A stretch of DNA of 64,000 nucleotides from an uncultured Erythrobacter sp. Lineage in GTDB: Bacteria > Pseudomonadota > Alphaproteobacteria > Sphingomonadales > Sphingomonadaceae. Location of the stretch: NCBI GenBank assembly GCA_947501005.1, contig CANMTU010000001.1, forward strand, positions 954,501 to 1,018,500, written 5' to 3'. Below are positions 58,164 through 64,000 of the stretch, piece by piece (the first letter of the stretch is position 1; every line of letters begins with the position of its first letter). A program made the translations under genes and the position numbers. The notes under the pieces are model-generated. The model made no database searches and had not been told where the DNA came from. It worked only from the letters and a program-made list of their open reading frames with translations.

Positions 58164-60683
58164 ATGGCCCGCTCCGATCCCCTCGCAACCTACAATGCCA
58201 AGCGCGACTTCAAGAAGACGCCCGAACCGGCGGGCCAGGCGACGGCGAGCGAGACCGGTGACCTCTTCATCGTCCAGAAGCACGATGCGACCCGGCTGCA
58301 CTGGGACCTGCGGCTGGAGGTCGACGGGGTCCTGAAAAGCTGGGCGGTGACCAAGGGGCCCTCGCCCGATCCCGATATCAAACGGCTGGCGGTGCGGACC
58401 GAGGATCACCCGATGTCCTATGCCGAGTTCGAGGGCACCATTCCCAAGGGTGAATATGGCGGCGGCACGGTCATGCTGTGGGACCGGGGCAGCTGGGCGC
58501 CGATCGAGGGCAAGAGCGTGAAAGATCTGGAGAAAGGCCACCTCCATTTCACGCTTCAGGGCGAGCGGATGAAGGGCGAATGGCTGCTTATCCGCCTGAA
58601 GAAGAAGCCGGGCGAGAAGCGCGAGAACTGGCTGCTGCGCAAATTGCAGGACGAGCATGCCGAGGAAGGCGATCTGCTCGTTCAGCGCGAGCTGACCAGT
58701 GTGCTGACCCAGCGTTCCATGGCGGAGATCGCGGCGGACAAGAAGGGCGAGTTTCCGCTTGCCGGCAAGAAGGACGACGCGTTCCTTTCGCAGATGGAGA
58801 AGGCGAGCGCGCATAATGCCAAGAAGGCGAAGGCGCCGGGGGGTAAGCGCAAGGCCGCAGCCCTGCCGGAGTTCCGCAAGCCGCAGCTCGCCACGCTGGT
58901 CGACGATGTGCCCGCCGGCAATGGCTGGATGCACGAGATCAAGTTCGACGGATATCGCGCACTGATCGCGGCTAAGGGCAAAGAGGTCCGCGTCTATACC
59001 CGCAGCGGGAAGGACTGGACCGACAAGTTCGGCCCGCTGGTGAATGCGATCGCCGAACTCGACCTGCCGGCGTGCCTGATCGACGGCGAGATCGTGGCTT
59101 ACGATGCTAAGGGCAACCCCGATTTCTCCTCGCTCCAGTCGGTGCTGAAACGCGGCCACGGATCGCAGGCGCAGAGCGACCGCCTTGCCTTTTACGGGTT
59201 CGACCTGCTCGAACTGCAGGGCGAGGATCTGGCGAAGCTGCCCAATATAGAGCGCAAGGAGCGGCTGGAGGCCTTGCTCGGCACGGCGCAGCCGCCAATC
59301 CACGTGGCCGACCATGTGATCGGGGCGGGGGAGAAACTCTATCGCAGCATGTGCGATGCGGGGCAGGAAGGGATCATCTCCAAGACGATCGACGGGCCGT
59401 ATTCCGGCAGCCGGTCGAAACGCTGGGTGAAGGTGAAATGCACCCGGCGGCAGGAATTCGTGATCATCGGCTGGAAGAAATCCTCCGCCAAGGGGCGGCC
59501 GTTCGCATCTCTGCTGATGGCGCAGCACGAGCGGGGCGACCTGGTCTACAAAGGCAATGTCGGCACCGGCTTCACTGCGGACGACCTTGACGACCTTGCT
59601 GCCAAGATGAACCGGCTGGAACGCAAGACGCCGCCGGCGGAGGTCGACAAGGTTTCATCCCGAGGGGTGACGTGGCTGACACCGAAACTGGTCGCCGAGG
59701 TCGCGTTCGCCGAATTCACCGGCGACGGCAATATCCGCCACGGCAGCTATCTCGGCCTGCGCGGCGACAAGCAGGCCAGCGAAGTCAGGCCCGAGACGGC
59801 GGAGGCGGCTCCCGATGAAACGGCCGAGGTCGAGATCACCAGCCGCGACCGGGTGGTGTTTCCCGACAGCGGCCAGACCAAGGGCCAGCTTGCCGATTAT
59901 TACCAGGCTGTCGCCGCGATCATGCTGCCATTCGCAGGCCACCGCCCGATCAGCCTCGTGCGCTGTCCGCAAGGCAGGGCGCGCAAATGCTTCTTTCAGA
60001 AGCACGACAGCGGATCGTTCGGGGACGGGGTGCAGCAGGTCTCCATCGCGGAGAAGGACGGTGGACACGAGGATTATCTGTATGTCGAGGATGCGCGGGG
60101 CCTGCTCCAATGCGTGCAGATGGGCACGATCGAGTTTCACGGCTGGGCCGCCCGCAGCGAGGCGGTGGAACTGCCCGACCGGATGATCTTCGACCTCGAT
60201 CCCGACGAGGGGTTGGACTTCGAGGACGTGAAGACCGCGGCGACCGACATTCGCGACCGGCTGGCCGACATCGGTCTCGTCAGCTTCGCCATGCTGTCCG
60301 GCGGAAAGGGCGTGCACGTCGTGGCCCCCCTGACGCCGGGCCATTCGTGGGAGGCGCACAAGGATTTCTCCCGCCGCTTCGCCGAGGCGCTCTCCCTCGC
60401 CGAACCGGACCGCTTCACCGCCACCATGAGCAAGGCCAAGCGCAAGGGAAAGATCTTCATAGACTGGCTGCGCAACCAGCGCGGCGCGACCGCCGTCGTC
60501 CCTTATTCCGCGCGGGCGCGTGAAGGGGCGCCGGTAGCCGTACCGATCGCCTGGAACGAGTTGAAGGCGATGGACAATGCCAAGCCGTACTCGATCGACG
60601 ACGGCAAGCGCCTGCTCGACCGGGCGCAGAGCAAGGCGCTCGCGGGCTGGGGGTTCGCCAGCCAGACCTTGCCCGACCTCTAG
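58164..60683 (+). CDS. ligD: Multifunctional DNA ligase D
   Basis: LigD processes and seals broken ends with Ku. The 839-residue product has three domains in the order phosphoesterase (1 to about 190; VQKHDATRLHWDLRLE), ATP-dependent ligase (about 240-535; adenylated Lys260 in EIKFDGYRA, IDGEIVAYD) and primase/polymerase (about 550-839; RPISLVRCPQG, IFDLDPDEG, LSGGKGVHVV). The two Asp of the polymerase site are at DLDPD near 678. It overlaps the convergent cfa-like gene by four bases. Confidence 0.96.
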   Translation: MARSDPLATYNAKRDFKKTPEPAGQATASETGDLFIVQKHDATRLHWDLRLEVDGVLKSWAVTKGPSPDPDIKRLAVRTEDHPMSYAEFEGTIPKGEYGGGTVMLWDRGSWAPIEGKSVKDLEKGHLHFTLQGERMKGEWLLIRLKKKPGEKRENWLLRKLQDEHAEEGDLLVQRELTSVLTQRSMAEIAADKKGEFPLAGKKDDAFLSQMEKASAHNAKKAKAPGGKRKAAALPEFRKPQLATLVDDVPAGNGWMHEIKFDGYRALIAAKGKEVRVYTRSGKDWTDKFGPLVNAIAELDLPACLIDGEIVAYDAKGNPDFSSLQSVLKRGHGSQAQSDRLAFYGFDLLELQGEDLAKLPNIERKERLEALLGTAQPPIHVADHVIGAGEKLYRSMCDAGQEGIISKTIDGPYSGSRSKRWVKVKCTRRQEFVIIGWKKSSAKGRPFASLLMAQHERGDLVYKGNVGTGFTADDLDDLAAKMNRLERKTPPAEVDKVSSRGVTWLTPKLVAEVAFAEFTGDGNIRHGSYLGLRGDKQASEVRPETAEAAPDETAEVEITSRDRVVFPDSGQTKGQLADYYQAVAAIMLPFAGHRPISLVRCPQGRARKCFFQKHDSGSFGDGVQQVSIAEKDGGHEDYLYVEDARGLLQCVQMGTIEFHGWAARSEAVELPDRMIFDLDPDEGLDFEDVKTAATDIRDRLADIGLVSFAMLSGGKGVHVVAPLTPGHSWEAHKDFSRRFAEALSLAEPDRFTATMSKAKRKGKIFIDWLRNQRGATAVVPYSARAREGAPVAVPIAWNELKAMDNAKPYSIDDGKRLLDRAQSKALAGWGFASQTLPDL

Positions 60684-61921
60684 CGCAGACGGGCTTCGGT
60701 TTCCGCCATGTAGTCGCGCGAGAGGGGGAGGGCGCGGCGGTTGCGGGCGAACTGTATCTGGTAATTGCCCATCCCACCCCATTCGAACGCCGCCGTCGCC
60801 CCGGCAAGGTAGAAGGTCCACAGGCGGTAGAAGCGCTCGTCATACATGGCGACGATTGCCTCGCGATTCGCCTCGCACCTGGCATACCAGGCGCGCAGAG
60901 TCCTGGCGTAATGCAGGCGCCAGGTTTCGATGTCGGTATGGATCAGGCGGTATTTCTCGCTCGCCGCCAGCGTTTCCGACAGCGCCGGGATGTAGCCGCC
61001 CGGGAAGATGTACTTGCGCGTGAACGCGTCGGTCGTGCCGGGGCCGCCGAACCGGCCGATGGTGTGGACCAGCATCACCCCGTCATCCTTCAGCAGATTG
61101 GCACAGGCTTCGAAGAAATTGCCGAATTGCGGCCGGCCGACATGCTCGAACATGCCGACCGAGACGATCCGGTCGAAGGTTTCGCCCCGGGCCGGAAGAT
61201 CGCGATAATCGACCAGTTCGAAGCGCACCCTGTCCGCCACCCCTGCCTCCGCCGCGCGTTCGCGCGCCAGCGCGAGCTGCTCTTCGCTGAGTGTGATGCC
61301 GAGGACGTCCGCGTCGAAATGGCGCGCGATGAAAATCGCCATGCCGCCCCATCCGCACCCGATATCGAGCACGCGCTGTCCCGGTCGGATAAACAGCTTG
61401 GCCGCGATATGCGCGAGTTTCGCCTCCTGCGCCTCGGCCAGCGTGTCGACGCCCTCGGGCCAGTAGCCGCAACTGTACTGCATGTGCTCGGGATCGAGCA
61501 TCAGGCGGTAGAGATCGTTGCCGATGTCGTAATGATGCGCGACGTTGCTTTTCGAACGGACCGCGTTGTTCAGCGATTCCATTGCGAAGGCGGTGCGATT
61601 GGCGATCCGTCTGCCCAATGTCGGGCCGCGCAATTCGCCGCCCTTGTCCCAGGGCTGGTTGGAGCGCAGCAGCTGCACGAGCTCCATGATCCCGCCCCGT
61701 TCCATCACGAGGCGCCCGTCCATGAACGCCTCGGCGGCGCCCAGGCGCGGATCGATCAAAATATCGCGCGGAACGGCATCATCGGTAAAGCGAATGGCGA
61801 CATCGGGGAAATCGGCGTCGAAGGATCCGAAGGCGTCCACCGAGCCATCGGCATAGAAAACCTCGAGCGTTCCGCGTTTGACGATGGAGCGAAGGAATCC
61901 GGAAAGCACATTCTTGTTCAT
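60680..61921 (-). CDS. Cyclopropane-fatty-acid-synthase-type methyltransferase
   Basis: The 413-residue SAM-dependent enzyme has the CFA/mycolic-acid synthase layout. There is an N-terminal region of about 120 residues, AHHYDIGNDLY at 128-138, the SAM motif VLDIGCGWGG at 184-193, and SVGMFEHVG and FPGGYIPALSE in the lipid-binding half. Such enzymes methylenate or methylate unsaturated phospholipid chains. ATG 61921 gives MNKNVLSGFLRSI. It is convergent with ligD with no terminator between. Confidence 0.88.
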   Translation of the reverse strand: MNKNVLSGFLRSIVKRGTLEVFYADGSVDAFGSFDADFPDVAIRFTDDAVPRDILIDPRLGAAEAFMDGRLVMERGGIMELVQLLRSNQPWDKGGELRGPTLGRRIANRTAFAMESLNNAVRSKSNVAHHYDIGNDLYRLMLDPEHMQYSCGYWPEGVDTLAEAQEAKLAHIAAKLFIRPGQRVLDIGCGWGGMAIFIARHFDADVLGITLSEEQLALARERAAEAGVADRVRFELVDYRDLPARGETFDRIVSVGMFEHVGRPQFGNFFEACANLLKDDGVMLVHTIGRFGGPGTTDAFTRKYIFPGGYIPALSETLAASEKYRLIHTDIETWRLHYARTLRAWYARCEANREAIVAMYDERFYRLWTFYLAGATAAFEWGGMGNYQIQFARNRRALPLSRDYMAETEARLR

Positions 61922-62000
61922 GATCGTGCGATAATCAGCGAACCGGCGGAAATGCAAGGCAGCCGAACCCGGCTCGGCGGACCAGGGTCACGAACCGGCG

Positions 62001-62738
62001 TCAGATACCGGCGTACCAGTGATAGCCCGACCGGTCTTCCCAGTAACCGCCGCCGCCCGCGCCGATCCGGTCAAGGCTGGCGACGGCCTCGATCGCGGTC
62101 AGGTATTTGGCGTGTTTGTATCCCAATTGCTTTTCGATGCGCATGCGCAGCGGGGCGCCGTTGCGAACCGGCAGCGGCGCACCGTTCAACCGGTGCGCGA
62201 CGATGGTCTGGGAATGAAAGGCGTCAACCAGATCGACGCTTTCGTAATATTCCGCCCCGGCCAGTTCGTCGGCGCAGCGGAAGACGATGAAGCGTGCTTC
62301 CTCGCGCAAACCGGCGGCATTCAGCAACGTCGATAATTGCGGCCCCGTCCACTGGCCGATCGCGCTCCACCCCTCGACGCAGTCGTGCCGGGTGATCTGC
62401 GTGCGCTGCGGCAGCCGGCGGATATTGTCCAGCGACAGCGACAGCGGGTGTCTGACCAGACCGCGCACCTCGAGCCGCCAATCTTCGAACCCGTTCGCCT
62501 CGTGGGCGGGGTAGTCGCCGGCGGGCTGGGTGGTGCCATTGCCGCGAAAGAAGGGCGAAATGTCCTCGGGCGCGAATTCGAGGGCCAGTGCATCGCGCGG
62601 ATTGAGCAGGCGGTGCGCGCTCTTGTGCCAGTCCTCCGCCGCCGCGAACAGGCGGGTGCCCGGCGCGCTGTCGGCCACGCGGTTGCACCCGGCGACGAAT
62701 GCGGCACTGGCGGCGGCGAGGAAGTTCCTACGTTTCAT
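62001..62738 (-). CDS. Sulfite-oxidase-family molybdopterin oxidoreductase
   Basis: The 245-residue product has a Tat-type start (MKRRNFLAAASAAF) and a lipobox-like AGC with Cys18. The molybdenum-coordinating Cys is Cys120 in RHDCVEGWSAIGQW, followed by YESVDLVDAFHSQTIVA and PLRMRIEKQLGYKHAKYL. The neighbouring cytochrome b suggests a quinone-linked pair, like MsrPQ, but the substrate cannot be told. Its start overlaps the cytochrome b gene by 11 bases. Confidence 0.85.
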   Translation of the reverse strand: MKRRNFLAAASAAFVAGCNRVADSAPGTRLFAAAEDWHKSAHRLLNPRDALALEFAPEDISPFFRGNGTTQPAGDYPAHEANGFEDWRLEVRGLVRHPLSLSLDNIRRLPQRTQITRHDCVEGWSAIGQWTGPQLSTLLNAAGLREEARFIVFRCADELAGAEYYESVDLVDAFHSQTIVAHRLNGAPLPVRNGAPLRMRIEKQLGYKHAKYLTAIEAVASLDRIGAGGGGYWEDRSGYHWYAGI

Positions 62739-63399
62739 GGCGTCGTCCCCCGGTGATCATGCTGCGCATCGAAGCGATCGGGTTGCTGAGAAGGACCAGC
62801 GCGACATGCAGAACGAAGAAGCCGAAGATCGCGAAGCCGAAGATGAAGTGCAGGCTGCGCGCCGATTGCCGCCCACCCATGATCTCGATCATCCAGCCGA
62901 AGGTCGGGGCCATGCCCGGGCTGATCGCGATGCCGGTGAACACCAGCCCGGGGAGCAGGATTCCGAAGACCACCCCGTACGTCGCCTTCTGAAGAAAATT
63001 ATAGGTGCCGTGACCGTGCGTGAAATCGAGCCGCAGATGCGCCTTCACGTCCTGCGCGATGTTGCGCGGCTTCCATTCGCCAAGCCGTGTCTTGATGTCG
63101 CGCATGAAATGGCCGTTGCGAAGCATGGCGACCCAGATGAACAGCAGGCCGAGCGCGAACGGCCAAGCCAGCAGCAGATGCCAGTCGCGCGCGGCGGCGA
63201 GGTCGTAATAACCCGGGATCGTCATCCAGTCGACAAAGCGCGGCACCAGCAACCAGGCGCGCTCCGCCTCGAACCCCCATTCGCCCCAATACAGGCGTGG
63301 ATGCGCGTTCGAGATCGTCAGGCCCGACATGAACAGGATGACCACGCAGAGGAGGTTCAACCAGTGCCACAGGCGGGTGGAGAAGGCATGGCGGCTCAT
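62728..63399 (-). CDS. Cytochrome b-type membrane subunit
   Basis: The 223-residue product has about four to five membrane segments with paired His suited to haem binding: RLWHWLNLLCVVILFMSG, DWHLLLAWPFALGLLF, SLHFIFGFAIFGFFVLHVALVL. It resembles the Ni/Fe-hydrogenase/DUF4405-like cytochrome b561 group and probably carries electrons between quinone and the molybdopterin enzyme. ATG 63399 overlaps the stop of the SDR gene (ATGA). Confidence 0.8.
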   Translation of the reverse strand: MSRHAFSTRLWHWLNLLCVVILFMSGLTISNAHPRLYWGEWGFEAERAWLLVPRFVDWMTIPGYYDLAAARDWHLLLAWPFALGLLFIWVAMLRNGHFMRDIKTRLGEWKPRNIAQDVKAHLRLDFTHGHGTYNFLQKATYGVVFGILLPGLVFTGIAISPGMAPTFGWMIEIMGGRQSARSLHFIFGFAIFGFFVLHVALVLLSNPIASMRSMITGGRRHET

Positions 63400-64000
63400 G
63401 ACACCTGCCCCTCGCGCGCGAGGTAGATCACGTCGCGCGGCTGATCGCACAGATGCTGGCCCGAATCGACGAACAGCGTCTGCCCGCTCGCCAGCCATCC
63501 CTGCGCCAGGAACAGGCAGGCAGCAGCAACCTCGCTCACATCGGTCCGCCGGCCGAGCAGGTTCAGGCGGTGAGAGACCTCGGCCTCGGCGTCGCTCTGG
63601 TCGTGGCTCGGCAGGATGGCGCCGGGGGCGAGGCCGTACACCCGGTCGTCCGCGCTGGCCGCGCCCATGGCCAGCATCGCGATGGTCGCGTGGGCGGCAT
63701 GCTTGCTCATGGTGTAGCTGAAGAAGTCGGGGTTGGGATTGCGCAGCTTCTGATCGGTGAACTGGATCACGCGCCGCCCGCCCCGTGCCGTGGCATTGGC
63801 GAGATAGGCCTGGGCCATCCGGGCGGCGGCGCGGGCATTCACTTGCATCGCCCGTTCGCTGATCGCGGAATCGAGGGCGGTGACAGCATCAGGCTCGAAC
63901 ACCGCCGCGCTGTTTATCAGCAGGCGCCAATCGGGCAGCCATTTCGCCAGGTCCTCGATCATGCGCACGGCCGCGTCGCCATCCGCAAGGTTGCACTGGA
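63396..64000 (-). CDS. FolM/pteridine-reductase-like SDR, 5' end outside the window
   Basis: The readable part is a short-chain dehydrogenase missing its nucleotide-binding N-terminus, which lies beyond base 64000. It has LLINSAAVFEP (NNAG-like), a catalytic YTMSK near DFFSYTMSKHAAHATIAM and LAPGAILPS. The wording DQKLRNPNPDFFSYTMSKHA is like FolM and pteridine reductases. The frame continues to the edge through QCNLADGD before the GTG at 63968. It overlaps the cytochrome b gene and is probably in the same operon. Confidence 0.75.
   Translation of the reverse strand, partial: QCNLADGDAAVRMIEDLAKWLPDWRLLINSAAVFEPDAVTALDSAISERAMQVNARAAARMAQAYLANATARGGRRVIQFTDQKLRNPNPDFFSYTMSKHAAHATIAMLAMGAASADDRVYGLAPGAILPSHDQSDAEAEVSHRLNLLGRRTDVSEVAAACLFLAQGWLASGQTLFVDSGQHLCDQPRDVIYLAREGQVS

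Overview
The window is GC-rich alphaproteobacterial chromosome, most likely from a sphingomonad (Sphingomonadales, probably Erythrobacteraceae). This rests on the EF-Tu and ribosomal protein sequences, the short alphaproteobacterial EF-Tu switch I region, a GAAC-N7-GAAC LexA box, a PE-LIG-POL LigD beside Ku, and a combined mdh/suc/lpd cluster. The assignment is made by eye, not by a search. No rRNA, tRNA, CRISPR array, IS element or prophage was seen.

Bases 1-23500 (+ strand) hold the str-S10-spc-alpha ribosomal superoperon: rpsL, rpsG, fusA, tuf; rpsJ, rplC, rplD, rplW, rplB, rpsS, rplV, rpsC, rplP, rpmC, rpsQ; rplN, rplX, rplE, rpsN, rpsH, rplF, rplR, rpsE, rpmD, rplO, secY, adk; rpsM, rpsK, rpoA, rplQ. 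Several things are unusual. S12 has Arg at codon 88. A palindromic REP-like element lies between rpsL and rpsG. A promoter-plus-terminator leader precedes rpsJ. L3 has a long acidic C-terminal tail and S5 a long acidic/RGG N-terminal extension. A terminator-like hairpin separates rpmD from rplO. About 3.2 kb between adk and rpsM carries a glutamate dehydrogenase and a tyrosine-less SDR. The block ends in a strong terminator after rplQ.

Bases 23500-26450 (+) hold a secreted serine hydrolase and two related secreted Arg/Asp/Tyr-rich proteins. Bases 26450-37970 (- strand) form one long, tightly packed transcription unit read from right to left: mdh, a secreted unknown, sucD, sucA, sucB, a small lipoprotein, lpd, a shortened SEDS-like (FtsW/RodA) membrane protein, a CPBP protease, a PepSY protein and a TRIC-type channel. 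It supplies the 2-oxoglutarate-to-succinate and malate-to-oxaloacetate steps of the TCA cycle, but sucC is not in the cluster.

Bases 38580-44740 (+) hold a cobalamin riboswitch controlling btuB-btuF-btuC-btuD (outer-membrane receptor, binding protein, permease, ATPase), followed by a small unknown and a sulfotransferase-like protein. Bases 44740-49330 (-) hold an M3 peptidase lipoprotein, another lipoprotein, a 2'-5' RNA ligase-type phosphodiesterase and a membrane-anchored GH24 lysozyme.

Bases 49640-60690 are rich in DNA-repair genes: LexA-box-controlled and apparently leaderless uvrA, and the Ku/LigD end-joining pair, with rlpA and argG (-) between them. Directly behind uvrA sits one strikingly AT-rich gene encoding an ABC-type ATPase fused to a TOPRIM/DUF4435-like domain. 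It looks like a horizontally acquired, PARIS- or OLD-type anti-phage protein and is the best candidate for an unusual system here. The right end (-) holds a cyclopropane-fatty-acid-synthase-type methyltransferase, a molybdopterin oxidoreductase with its cytochrome b, and a FolM-like SDR cut by the window edge.
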